Source: Enoplolaimus lenunculus (lineage: Eukaryota; Nematoda; Enoplea; Enoplida; Thoracostomopsidae). From it: a DNA stretch of 64,000 nt. Both the position numbers and the translations under genes were made by a program. The stretch's first letter is position 1; every line of letters begins with the position of its first letter. This document shows, one piece after another, positions 1-11,379 of the stretch. The notes below the pieces were generated by a model. The model searched no databases and was not told the DNA's origin. It saw only the letters and a program-made list of their open reading frames with translations. The stretch is from the NCBI GenBank assembly GCA_030248215.1, contig JASANG010002908.1, positions 62,001 through 126,000 on the forward strand, in the 5' to 3' direction.

Positions 1-1029
1 TACTTGGCTTGAATTACATGTAAGCATAATGTAGCATCAAGCGAACATATTTTATCGTAACCAATTCTGAATGAAAGGGGGATTGCCTAAGTAAACCCAT
101 TGCGATTAAAGCACGTCGCCGATATTGTTGTTGATACTGATTTATGTCTAAATTATCTGGTTAGAATGTATCTAACACCACGTCATCGCTCAGGGAGGGG
201 GTACCGATACTTTTGTATTCTGTCCGTAATACTACACTACTTGAGTGTATGAACGGAAAAGTGTCATATTCACCATTATACCCTTTTGCACAAAAAATTC
301 ATCCTAAATAAAGTATTTTAGCAAAAACTTGCGGCACCAAGTAGTTGCAGCCAGTGGGCGGGTGTAGAAATTCCTAATGAAGTTTGACGCATAATCCAGC
401 CGCGAATTTTTTGACACAAAAGTAATTCACTATTGTTGTATAAAAGAAGATGTAAAAATATTTGATCAATGTCAAAAATGACTTATATTTTCTATCTCAC
501 GTCGGAGTTTTACTCATGTACCAATTTTGAGTGCAACAACTACAATAGTTAGTGAGTTTGAAAACCTATTACTAATTGATGATAGTTGCTATACACAATT
601 GAGAATATGGACCCTAATTTCAAGCTGAGAGGCGTGTACCATCACCACTGAGCTATGAGCTTGACGACGCTCGAATCCAAAAGGGCTCTCGCGTATTGTG
701 AAGATTACGTACGGCCCATACATGTAATATTTGTTCAACACTTTGAGCATCGAATATTGTTTCGTGTAGGCAGTTTGACTGCTTTGAGCTGCTCATAGTA
801 TGCTCTATGAAGAAACAGGTCACATCTGTACAAAACATTCTAATTATCACAATTATCTCGCGTTTGTATAGACAAATTTTCACTCGAACTTCGTTTCGCA
901 TGCACCAGTGACGATTATTTGATAGTTGCGTTGTTTAGTTTAATACAATTCGCCCATGTTAATTATAAGACAATGCCTGGTGGCAAACGGGGAGACTCGG
1001 GGACTAAGAGTCTGAAAAACCTAGCATTA
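1..1029. other. Intergenic, no gene seen; tRNA-like repeat relic at 610-720
   Basis: I see no supportable gene here; the open frames are short and lack conserved motifs. At about 610-720 there is a decayed copy of the tRNA-like repeat that is better preserved at 14,951-15,016 and 36,183-36,247. The block with CCATCACCACTGAGCTATG followed by a CTCGAATCC-like box is recognisable, but its flanking palindromic ends are not. Confidence 0.5.
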
Positions 1030-1037
1030 GAATTAGG

Positions 1038-1226
1038 GGCCAATGTTACTTTTAGGAGCGTAACAGTAGATTAAGCGTATTCCTAAGCCTAAGCCTAAGC
1101 GTTGCTAAAATGTGTTTCTAAGTCTAAGTCTGAGCCGAAGCCTAAGCCTAGGCAAACAACGTAATCTAGAATGTAAACCTACTCTTTTATGCCAGAAAAG
1201 TGAGCGCCCAATAAAGTAATTGGGCC
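1038..1226. mobile_element. Telomere-core MITE, family B (8-bp TSD)
   Basis: This is a short non-autonomous DNA element of 189 bp. It begins GGCCAATGTTACTTTTAGG and ends GTAATTGGGCC, and is flanked by a perfect 8-bp duplication, GAATTAGG, at 1030-1037 and 1227-1234. That TSD length fits the hAT superfamily. The core contains CCTAAGCCTAAGCC hexamer runs, which are the nematode telomere repeat. No transposase is encoded. A second copy is at 5359-5535. Confidence 0.75.
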
Positions 1227-2204
1227 GAATTAGGTTTAAAACCAGGCTTACGTATAGACTTAGGTTTAAAGTTAGCCTTATAGGTTTACGCTTCGTAAAC
1301 AAACTTACAGTTAACACGGGATTGAACTTTTGCGCATATCGGCATTTAATGTTTAAAGTATAGTTTATGAAACTCTTATTACAAAATATCACAAAAACTA
1401 CGCACGGAAATAAGAACTGTGAAAAACCCGTTCAATGTATGAGATGTGCCGTTTTCAATACCGCTAGATCCACCTAGCAGGAACCAATTTTAGCCCATTC
1501 CCACATGACCGAGAAACCAAACCAACCAGCTATAAGAGCTAATTGAATTTCTAGCGAGCTACTGCAAACCGGTCCAGAAACCTGCTTTATATCCGGCAAA
1601 TGATTTGAGTATGCAACAATGTGAGCTACACGCTAGTATATAAGTCGATATCACCAAGCATGTGCTGCGGAATTTTAATAGTAAAAAACACAAAAAGGAA
1701 AATATATTTGCATATTAGGCATACATATAACGCCAATGTTTACTTCGAGAGACACCTGTAGCCAGCATATTTCTATACCTAAGCTTAAGCTTAAACGAAC
1801 AGTAGTCTAGCGCTGGACCTGGTTCAAGTTTCATGGAAAAAAGCAACGCCCTCAAAGTAGTAAGATGGGCCCTATCTGTCAATGACTGTTTCCGAAATAC
1901 ATTCACACAGTATTATTATACGCAACGTATACAATAAACCATGCTTTTAAAGCTAGAGATAAACTAAAAACCCTTTTTTCTGGAGTTACAAAGGCAACCT
2001 CACCGTTATCGTGTGTAGTTTATTATTGTGTGAATAAGTCTCGTACGCTCAAGTAGGTATAGTTTTCTCTAAAACAACTATATCGAGTTATGTGTGTACG
2101 TGATGAAAATGAACCAAAGAAATGTAGACCCCAACATAATATTATGTGTGTATGTGCCTATCGGTCATTGGTTCCTTCGAATAAGTTTCGTATACTGTTC
2201 GGTT

Positions 2205-2424
2205 GGCCCATGTATAGAACAGGGCCGGATCGGTTTCCGGAGGGGCTATAATAGAGTCAGTTTAGGCTTTAGACTAATTTTTTGCTTAGGCTTAAGAATA
2301 GGCTCATCCGTACGCTTAGGCTTAGGCTTAGGCTTAGGTTTAGGCTTAGGCTTAGGCTTACGCTTACGCTTACGCTTAGGAATATGCTTATACTACTGTT
2401 CCAGCCCTGTTCTACACATGGGCC
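2205..2424. mobile_element. Telomere-core MITE, family A
   Basis: The 220-bp element has inverted ends GGCCCATGTATAGAACAGGG and CCCTGTTCTACACATGGGCC. Between them, at about 2285-2385, lies an array of TTAGGC hexamers that decays into TTACGC variants. The flanks GTTCGGTT and GTTTGTTT agree at 6 of 8 positions, consistent with an old 8-bp TSD. The long low-complexity open frames over this stretch on both strands are products of the hexamer array, not genes. Confidence 0.75.
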
Positions 2425-2499
2425 GTTTGTTTGCAAGACAGCGGCGTCCACAGGAATTTGTATGCGGGGAATCAGCAAAGACAACCGAAACACTGTGAA

Positions 2500-3570
2500 G
2501 CTTTAAAATTGGCAAATCGTTAACGATGCTTCAATGGATGTCGTGTCGTTACTCGACTGGAATGAAATCGAAATGGAGACGCAATCCCACGGTTCCCTTC
2601 TCGTGATATGCCCTTGGTTTAAGGCCCAGAAACGGCCGATGGATTGTGAACTGGCAGTTGCATACCCAGCAACAGTACCCTCTCTGGACAATGTGATAGT
2701 AGTGAAGCATGTGGCTTTTACGTAATACTTTGATATATATATATAATGTATTTTAGATGTAGTTTATCTTTAAGGTTTCAGTTGTTGTACCCGACTACAT
2801 AGCTAGCTATATACCCGGCTTTGCCTCACGGGCGTATACAAGGGGAGCGATAGAAGATAGATTCTTTGCCAAAATTTTGGCGAGACAAGAAAAAACGCAT
2901 TGATCACAAACTTTAAAGTAATTTTCTAAATTTTAAAGATCAGATATTTGTTTGCATGAGGTTACATATTTTTTGAACAGAAATCTGTGGCAACACCTCT
3001 TGTTATAGAGAGTTTTCGAAGCCATGACGAAAACTGATGCACCCTGGTTGTATAGCAATGTGGTCTATGCTGTAGCAACTAAACCAAGTGCTTGCACGTG
3101 TTTTTCAGGTTTAGCTGTCGAGCCCAATGCGGTAGCCTCAGTTATAGAAGACGTACCGCAAAACAACGATATGTATATAATTTCAAAGTATAAGTAATCG
3201 GCAGACACACACACACGCGTATAAGTAGAAAGCGGGTTTGTTTGTCCCTCAAAAATAAGAAGTTACTTCTTGCGTCTTTATTGTGTGGCTTCACTGGTGA
3301 ACGAGATTTATTTGCTGTCGCGAGTAAATTGTCTCTAGTTTACGGTTTAGTTCGTCGCTATAGGTGAACACAGCTCGCTGGATAATAAGTGAGGCAAACA
3401 ATGTTTGATATAGTCTTAATAAACGAAAATTTTTCAAAATCAGGTTAACAATAATACGTCAGCTGTATTATATTTCAAAAATTTGCATACCTGCAATTTG
3501 AACAAATTCGGTTTGATTTAAGCGTAAAATGGTCCGGATGATAGCTTAATTAGCACAAAATCAACCCAAA
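2500..3570. other. Intergenic, nothing recognised
   Basis: Apart from a short CA run near 3205 I see no gene, RNA or clear element in this stretch. Confidence 0.4.
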
Positions 3571-3572
3571 TA

Positions 3573-3600
3573 TAGGACGGCCCTAAAAGTAACATGGACC
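3573..3600. repeat. Solo end of family B telomere-core MITE
   Basis: GGACGGCCCTAAAAGTAACA followed by TGGACC matches the right end of the copy at 5359-5535. No partner end or core is visible nearby, so this is a fragment. Confidence 0.45.
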
Positions 3601-3764
3601 GTTCATTTGACGTCTGTCTGTATACCTGACAATAAAAGACGATTGCCGATCCATTTTCGACTAAGTGTTAATAACTGATCTGTATTTCTCGAGCACATAT
3701 ATACAAAAGCCGGGAGCAAAACTAAGATTATATTATTACTGGTGGGTATCACACCAATTCGTTG

Positions 3765-3945
3765 CCCTACAACTTGCTGACCGACAACTCGTAGTCCGAC
3801 ATTTGGTGAACCCGACAAGCCGTCGGCCCGACAAGTCGACCCTACAAGTCGTCGACCCCGACACTTGTCGTCCCCGACAACTCGTCGACTCCGACAACTC
3901 GTCGACTTCGAAAATTCGTCAACCATAGCAACTCGTCGATCACGA
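3765..3945. repeat. Small GC-rich satellite, about 16-18 bp unit
   Basis: About ten imperfect units of the type CCCGACAACTCGTCGACT occur in tandem. They contain the palindromic core GTCGAC, and the GC content is well above the surroundings. Both strands stay open across it, so the short ORFs here are not evidence of genes. Confidence 0.7.
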
Positions 3946-4499
3946 CCTGACCAAATTCAGTAAGGAATAAAAATTCGCGAGCGAAAGGTCTACAGTTTCA
4001 TACAAATTTTACAAATTGGTAGATCTAGAAAGTCGACCCATCTTTAAAATGACTCACACTTCGCCGCAGCGTGATTTTTTTTGACATTTTCGGCATATGT
4101 TAGGCAAAAGCTTATATAATCTTCATATGCTCCAACCAGGGAAGGCAACACACGTCACATCTCACTCCAAAATTGTTTTTATTATCGTTGTTAAATGTTT
4201 CATTTTGGGTGAGATGTTTTATCTTTAGTAGAATTGTAGGCGAGCGAGTGTAGCAGTGAGCGTGAAAATTTAGCGAGTGAATTGAGCGAGAAAATTTAAC
4301 ATTTAGCAACCAGCATCAAAAGCTGCCGAGCGAAACGAGCGAGAAGCCAGACGAATTGTGAAACTTCGTCTGTTTTTGTTTCAACCGGGTAGAGTGGGTC
4401 ATCTAAATCGGAGTATTTGGTGGCTGTTCCGGCATTGCATTTTGGCTTAGGCTTAGGCTTAGGAATACGCTTAACGCACTGTTACGACCTTAAAGGTAA

Positions 4500-4745
4500 A
4501 TCCCATTTTTCTGTGAGAACTTGCAGCTGCAAATTGCACGTAGAACTTGCCTTTTCATCAGCCAATGAGAAAGTGGCTACAACAAATACAGTGAACTTGC
4601 ACGCTTGTTCACACATGAGAACTAAATTCATAGCTATGATTTTTAATGAATTATTTGCTGCTGCAAGTTCTTCGAACGGGATTTTGTTCAACACTGGCAA
4701 GTGCAAGTTGCAGCTGCAAGTTTTCACAGTAAAAGCTTGTTCGGG
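4500..4745. mobile_element. Palindromic MITE (GAACTTGCAGCTGCAA ends)
   Basis: GTGAGAACTTGCAGCTGCAA at about 4521 is answered on the other strand by TTGCAGCTGCAAGTTTTCAC at about 4708. This gives a near-palindromic element of about 240 bp. Overlapping open frames on both strands follow from the symmetry. A fragment of TTAGGC core (about 4440-4475) lies directly to its left. Confidence 0.55.
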
Positions 4746-5358
4746 TGAATAAAGCTCAACATTGGAACGTGGAAGGTATGCGCATTGTGTTTGCTGGTAC
4801 ACTCTATGCAGACACTGGTTAATATTTTGTAGAGGAAGCGGATTCCATCACCGCTCAACGGCACGAGCATAAAACGCTCCAGCTTGAAGTGTACTCACGT
4901 CTTGCGTAGATTTTTGCACTGTCTATTGATATCCTTATTTCATATGGCAATTTAAACTTGTTTGCTGATACAAATTAAAAAACCTTAAAATTGAAATTCA
5001 TTTTGAACAAAGTCTATAAAAACTATTAATGTCATACTCAAACCTGAATTGTGAAGCAAGTAGAAGGGAAGTTTGAAATTTGAGCTGTTAAAATCATTCA
5101 TCTCGGTAGCGTCGTAGTTATGAGAATATTGTTCCATTTGCAATGACGTTATACGATTAGGTTACAAAAATTGAAACCTTAAATGTATACAAGCTTTTAG
5201 AAAATACTGTCTACCAAAAACCTAAGAGAGGAATTTGTTTACGCTTTGTTAGAATATTTAGGTTATTTTCGGCAATTTGCTTTTGAAACTATGTAATTTT
5301 AAGGAAGTAAACATTGGAATTTGAAGGTCTACAAGTAAATATGGATCAAAATGTACAG

Positions 5359-5535
5359 GGCCAGTGTTACTTTTAGGGCCGTAACAGTAGATTAAGCATA
5401 ACCCTAAGCCTAAGCGTAAGCGTTGAAAAAAGTGTATTCGTAAGCTTAAGTCTAAGCAAAACTTTAGTCGAAAATCAAAGCCTACTCTTTAGCAGACTCA
5501 CCAAAAGCGGGACGGCCGCAAAAGTAAACATGGAC
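5359..5535. mobile_element. Telomere-core MITE, family B
   Basis: The left end is GGCCAGTGTTACTTTTAGGG and the right end GGACGGCCGCAAAAGTAAAC followed by ATGGACT. The core holds CCTAAGCCTAAGCG hexamers. It is the same family as 1038-1226. The TSD is not clear. Confidence 0.6.
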
Positions 5536-5799
5536 TATAAAGTGAAGTATAGTTTGCAATTTGGCATGATACCTAACGCTTATGTACTGCGAAACAACGG
5601 TCAATTCTTGTGCAATCAGCAATTTATGGATTTCGCATTTATAGTGTTTTACTTGCAAGGGAACCAATGTATAGAGGGGATTAATGAGGCTTCATTTTAT
5701 GTAACTCTCGAACCCTATGAAACGGATCGCGATCAAAATAACGAAAAGGTAATTCGAAACGAAAAACAGATATTTAATTGCAAAAGTTAAAATATATGT

Positions 5800-7350
5800 T
5801 TCATCTTTTTGTGAGTACAATTAAAGGTATGAAAATATTCAATGGGATTTATAAAAGTTATAGAAAAATTAGCGAATGCACCCAAAAAAATTTTTTTAAG
5901 ATTTTGCGTAAACTTTAGTATTTTTGTTTCAATTCGAGCTATTAATGAAAAAAATTTTAATTTTAGTATCTATAAACCATACCTGTGATGATAAACTGAA
6001 AAGCGCTTAAATGAGTAGTTACACTGCAACTATAACCATGACCATAAAATATTAACGGAATTTTGTTATTGTCATAACGGAAATGGTCATTAATTTATTT
6101 CGAAAACGAAAACGGATATTCGGTTGCGCCGGGCCTCTAACATTGTATGCGTAAACTTAAACTAAAATTTTATCAAATGTTTATAACAGAACGAACACAA
6201 CAAATAAGATTTGCGTTTGTTATAGATTTGAAAGTTAACTCCATTCACGCTTGAAGTAAAATGAACGCAACCGCACGACGAGACAGCTTATATAAAACGA
6301 AATGGCCAAAGTTAAACCGCTCAGGCCTGCCTTTACGCCTAAATTATAACGTAAAATCCTCAACGTATAAGAATACGCCTAATGTTCGAGTTTCGACTAC
6401 ATTGCTGAGAACAACGATGCATTGAGTCAACTGCACGTGAATGACCAAAATGCCAATAGCAACCACAAGATTTAAGCTTTTCAGCAATTTTAAGTATTGC
6501 AGCAAAAATATCTACAAAAAATATAACTGACAGACATTTTATTTATGCATCTGCTTCCCATAACCGAATCCATTGTGATGGCAGCTAAAAACAAACCTAA
6601 TCAGCAAAAGTGCTTTCCATATTAATAATTTGTCTTGTGCTGACACTCGTATAATTATCGTTGAAGAATTACCCATCTTAGCGCTGCCGCATGTGTTATG
6701 TCGCAAATGTGTGTAATCATCCGGTTAATTTTTTCAGTTTGCAGGCTTAAAATATTTAACCTGGTGACTCTGCTGCCGTTTTTAAGAAAAAAACATAGAG
6801 GTCATTGCACCAACACGAATCAAAACAATAGTTTCGTATCATAAAATTCAGTACTGACGTTGTATTTGGTTTGTCGCTTTGTTCGCTTGTGAGTGTTTTA
6901 CACCATTTATATATTGCGGGTCTTAAGTAATAAAAAATTCTACATTCCGCCAGCGCCAGGTGACAACCTCATTGGCCTGTTCATCTATGACGCGCATGGA
7001 TACTGAAACAAAATACGTGTTTATAAAATAGACGCTAAATTATTTTTTGGTTAAAAATGAAGAAATATTCATTTCAAATTAACGTGAAATGAAATATGTT
7101 ACAGCATCAAACGAAACAAGAGGAAAGCGAGCAAATTTTAAAGTTTTGGCCAATGGAATTTGCAACCAAAAACACTGTAGTCTTTAAACTTGGGCACATA
7201 TTCTCAAATGTGCATACAGCAATTGTCATCAGTTGATGGGATAGGTTTTCAAACTAGCGAACTCTGGTAGTTGCGAATCTTAAAAATTGCGCAGAAGTAA
7301 AAGCAAATCAACTCTGAAAAATGTGCTGCTTTTCAATGCTTGTCATTCAC
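5800..7350. other. Intergenic, no gene seen
   Basis: This is AT-rich sequence without a supportable exon, tRNA or repeat end that I can define. Confidence 0.4.
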
Positions 7351-7352
7351 TA

Positions 7353-7782
7353 CTGTAGTGACACGAATAAGAGGGGGCTGATATTTATTGGGCCTCTCCA
7401 GAGGGTACTCCCTGTTATTCGGTTACGGACTGTTATTTATTTTTATCCCACGCTCCGCCACCCATCGTTACTGATATATTTCCGGTACTGCAGTTACCCG
7501 TTTAATTAAACGTTTATTTGTCTTGTGTCAACGGCTTGAGCGATAATGTAAGCTTGCTTATATTTAGGAACGTACTTTTAAAACTTAAGTACGTTTTAAA
7601 ATTTCGAAGTCAACTTTATTTGGTCCTGGAATCATTTATCCGCCACAATTAAGTATAATTGACATTTATGGACTCAAATTAGGGTTCAGGCACTCTATCC
7701 GCTTACGGACTTTTATTAGGGATACGGACTCCGACTGATTGGGACCCAAAATGGGGACCCCCTCTTTTTCGGGTCGCTGCAG
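7353..7782. mobile_element. Tc1/mariner-like MITE, copy 1 of 4
   Basis: It begins CTGTAGTGACACGAATAAGA and ends TTTTCGGGTCGCTGCAG, flanked on both sides by TA, the Tc1/mariner target duplication. It is about 430 bp with no transposase. The interior is collinear with copies at 14,322, 21,494 and 36,771, sharing for example GGTTACGGACTGTTATTTAT and TTATTTGGTCCTGGA. Confidence 0.8.
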
Positions 7783-8199
7783 TATCATTAGCTGGTGGTT
7801 TGTGAAACATAATTGAGAATACGAACACTGATTTTAAAGATATGCTATTTGTCCGTTTTCTAAAACGAGTGCTTTCGTGTTTGCGCAACAGTCTGCAGGT
7901 CGGTTACTGATCTTGTGAATACCATTAAACTACACAAGACTGTGCACATGGTCACGCTTGATATTTCCCAATCACAAGTTTACCGTTGCGTTCCGTTCCC
8001 AACAGTTTTATCATAAATACAACGAAATAGTTTGGCAATGTTGTATTAACGTTATTTTCAAAACGCTCCCATCTTTTAAACACACAGCAGCAATTCTTCA
8101 TCAGGTTCAAATATACTCAACTAAAATTAAGGAGTCAAAAATATTAAAAAATTCGTAAATTCTTCTAGAAAAGGGGTTGACTTTTTCTGCAGTTGCATA

Positions 8200-8350
8200 A
8201 GGGTCCGGGAGCGGGTTTCCAGGTTATTCCGGGTATATATTTTCGCCGAAACATTCTAAGTCCGGGTCCGGATTTTCACAACAAATCATTCCTGGTCCTG
8301 GTCCGGATCCGGGTTTTCCTAAACCTGGGTCCGGGTTCGGGTATTTATTT
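8200..8350. repeat. Degenerate GGGTCCGGGT-rich repeat
   Basis: Motifs of the type GGGTCCGGG and CCTGGTCCGGATCCGGG are repeated imperfectly over about 150 bp. The minus-strand open frame through it is low-complexity. Its relation to the other elements in the window is unclear. Confidence 0.4.
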
Positions 8351-8949
8351 TTAAAAGTTGCAACATTAGTTTTTCTAGTAGAAGTGAAACTCTCAGACCG
8401 CTTTCTAACTACGGCAGTAATGGTGTTTGTAAACCCAAGTTGTTCCCTTGTTTGTATGCGTCTGCGTAGTGCGAGCAGCATGTAATCTGCAGCGGCGATG
8501 CTAAAGATTGGCTCAAATAAGTTGCGAGAATGCGAGAATAAAACAGCAAATCCAAAAACTGTTGCTAAATTTAATATTAACAGGGTGCAGCCGGTGAAAA
8601 ATACCCCGGAGCCTAAATCGAAATCCAACAAAATTTACCTGGCGTGAAGCCTAATTCGAGGCAAACTTAGGTGTATAGTTAAAAGGATCTTTGGTTTGTT
8701 AATTTTTGCAAATATCTGTGAGTGCTGTTAAATCGTTTGGTTTTACTTTATTTTTTACAAAATTTCACCAATTTTTTCTTCAAAATTGTACTGAAAGCTA
8801 AAACGAAACGTGTCAAGCAAATTTTATATAAAACTGTGTAAAAGTTCTCTACCGAATGTGCTTGGTCTTCCATCAGAAATTATACCGTAGCCGGAGTCGG
8901 CGGTCGATTGTTCGCTGGAACCGTACCCAAAGGCGCAATTCTGGTCACA

Positions 8950-9285
8950 TGATGATGCATCCTTCAACAAGAGTATGCAACTGGCAACATTCTGTGTAGA
9001 AAAAACATGTACCCGTCACCATCGAATTTTGGCCTACCCCCCTATTTGCGGGAGGGGTCAAAATTTTCAGTAAACATTATAAATACGTTGCATTCTCATA
9101 TGTTCAACCATACTCCGTTTATATTCTTAAATGGTCCAGCAGTATAGTGTGCGTTAAAGGTAAAATTGACCCTCCCCTAAACAAGGGGGGGCAAGGCGAA
9201 AACGCATCGGGTGCTGGTACATTTTGTACCATGGACCGCCCAGCTAGTTGCTCCCTCTAGTTTAAGATCATCCACTCTTGGTTAT
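8950..9285. mobile_element. Palindromic MITE (GTACATTTTGTACC family)
   Basis: The left arm (GATGATGCATCCTTCAACA, then a TGTGTAGAAAAAACATGTAC block and a CCCCCTATTT block) is mirrored by the right arm (CCCCTAAACAAGGGGGG, GGTACATTTTGTACC, then TAGTTTAAGATCATCCA). This gives a fold-back element of about 335 bp. Related blocks cluster at 16,390-17,110. Confidence 0.55.
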
Positions 9286-9289
9286 ACCG

Positions 9290-10905
9290 AGACCGAAAAA
9301 CTTTACTTCAACACAGATAACAGACAAAATTGTGTTAATAATAAATTTATTTTGTGATCTTGTATTTCCCTATTTGATATAAGTATGTTTGGAAGCAAGT
9401 TCGATAAAAAATTCGCTTTCTAACACTAAACAACCGAGTTATATGTGTATGCCGTATGAAAACAGAACAATTAACCAGATTATACTACAGCCGTGTATGC
9501 TGCAAATGAATTTAATCCGATCGGCACAACCTGGAGTCAAACAATATTTCCCTCGGGACGAGAAACACATAAAAGCAGTGTGTATTTCGCTGGTTTTAGG
9601 TGTTCTTTAATAAATGCTGATCTCGTTAAAGTATTTGTGTTTCAGCGTGATGTGTTGCTACATATTCTTGTAGACCGTGGGGGCGAGTTTATAGTGAACG
9701 GGGGTGCAGGGGGTCTCAGTCTCCCCCTGAAAAAATTTTGTAATCCCTAGAACATTTTCAACCTTGCTTGTAAGTCAACAAAAACACTTGTAGTTGTATA
9801 CCCTTCCTAAAAAATTTTAGCACCACTAGCAAGGTGAGCTGGCTACCGGTCTGTATGGGGAAAACCCGAAACATGTGAATGCAATACTGTTCGGTAAAAA
9901 AACAAACATTTTTGTCGTGTGTGAGCTGAATATCTTCTTCTCAAGCAGTTGGCTGTAGAATTCAGAATAGCGATTCATTATTCGAAAAGCAACAAAACTA
10001 ATAAAAACATTGCAAATGAATTTAATAAAACTTGAACGGAGTTTTGTTGAATGGTTTTTACGATAAGAAAAATAATTTCTTAAAAGAGACTTCTTAGTGA
10101 ATTCAACTCACATTTTGAATTAAAATCAACTCACTGGAATTTACAGTGTACCTATTATGCCTAAGCCTACGCCTAAGCAAAAATTACTTTAAGCTAACTC
10201 GATTACAGCACAACTGAAAAACGTTACGCTCGTTATCTTTGAATTACAGTTCATTTTATAACAAATGTTCGATTGTCAATATAAAACACATAGCAAACAT
10301 ACAAAAACAGCTATGTAGACAACTGGGAAAAATATGTGTTTAGGAGCCCAACTGGCCACAAATACAACAGGGTCAAATCAATAAATTTATACTTAGAAAA
10401 TCCCGTATTACTCAAACAGTACCGATATCAATGTACACCGTTTAATTAAATTTTTCGTTCCACAAACGCAATATTCATAAAATAGAACTCCATCACATGC
10501 GTTTCAAGCGACAAGGCACTAACTTTTCCAATAATTTTACATTCACTCATGAACAATACGTATATTTATGTTCAGAGTTGTAATTCTAGACAGGAACAAT
10601 ATTAAACCTGTAATAAAGTTTTGCTTCGTATGTCTCCGTACTCGTTGGTATACTTTTTACCATAGACAAATTTTACCACGTTCTTAAAGCCAAATCTGAT
10701 TATTCAAGCTTTAGCCTCAATGTAAGCATAAGCCTCCCATTAAACATAGTCGTGATTCTAAGCCGATGGCTAGGCAAAAGGTAGTCTAAAGCTTAAACAC
10801 ATTCAATTGCAGTCCGGCGTAAAAAAGGTCCGCAAACGAGATATATATCGATCGACATTTAACATAGTATAGATATGTGAAATAGCTCACCAGCTAGCAA
10901 ACATC
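9290..10905. other. Intergenic, TTAGGC fragments only
   Basis: I see no gene. Short fragments of telomere-hexamer core occur at about 10,155-10,190 and 10,715-10,795 without recognisable element ends. Confidence 0.4.
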
Positions 10906-10924
10906 GGCTGGGTTTTTGAAATAT

Positions 10925-11375
10925 TTCTTCTTTGTCTACTTCTTCTTCTTGTTCATCTTCTTCTTATTCTTCGTCCTTAGTCCCGTTTGGTAGCTGGGTC
11001 GGCTGTTTTGCAACGAGTCCTCCATTTGTCGCGATGGAAGGCTTAGTCAGGGTGAAGTCGCGCGGACTGGAGGTCGGCGTGCAGCGTATTTAGCCATCGC
11101 TGCTTTGGTCGGCGTTTCGAATGCTTTCTGTCTATGTCAAGGTTGAGGCCGATTTTTGCGCTGGAGTCTTCATTTGCGCGCTGCTCGTGGCCGTACCATC
11201 GAAGGCGGGCTTCTTACATTTTGTCAGTGATTGGTTCTACGCTATACCAGCGTCGGACGTCGTCGTAGCGGATAAGGTCGAAGCGGGTGATTCCGCTGAT
11301 CCATGGTAGCATTTTGGACTCCATAACAGCAAGGTGGCGTTCGACAGACTTCGTGATCGGCCAGCTTTAGGCTAA
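10925..11375 (-). pseudogene. 3' end of an RTE-type LINE (decayed)
   Basis: Read on the minus strand, from about 11,330 downward, the translation contains MLPWISGITRFDLIRYDDVR, then EARLRWYGHEQRANEDS and PKQRWLNTLHADLQSA. This is the familiar C-terminal tail of RTE-clade non-LTR retrotransposon reverse transcriptases (the RLRWYGH block and the RPKQRWLDTLHADL block). In-frame stops interrupt it, for example directly before EARLRWYGH, and only the 3' end is present. It finishes in a GAA-rich simple tail (about 10,925-10,980), as expected for target-primed insertion of this clade. A dead fragment, 5'-truncated. Confidence 0.8.
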
Positions 11376-11379
11376 GATA

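Noticed and set aside
2269-2506. Overlapping low-complexity ORFs on both strands (LGLGLGL / LSLSLSL types)
   Set aside because: They are translations of the TTAGGC hexamer array inside a MITE. The same applies near 4417, 19,214 and 23,109.
3603-3928. Opposed ORFs over the CGACAACTCGTCGAC satellite
   Set aside because: The tandem repeat keeps several frames open; the peptides are repetitive.
4417-4802. Opposed ORFs of about 110 codons
   Set aside because: They arise from an inverted repeat and show no conserved motif.
5530-5790. 86-codon plus-strand ORF with a donor-like GTAATTC after its Glu-Lys codons
   Set aside because: No acceptor, partner exon or known motif could be found; left uncalled.
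10960-11370. The GC-rich block at 11,121-11,309 (plus strand) as a host gene
   Set aside because: The minus strand translates as an RTE-type LINE tail; the plus frame is its shadow.
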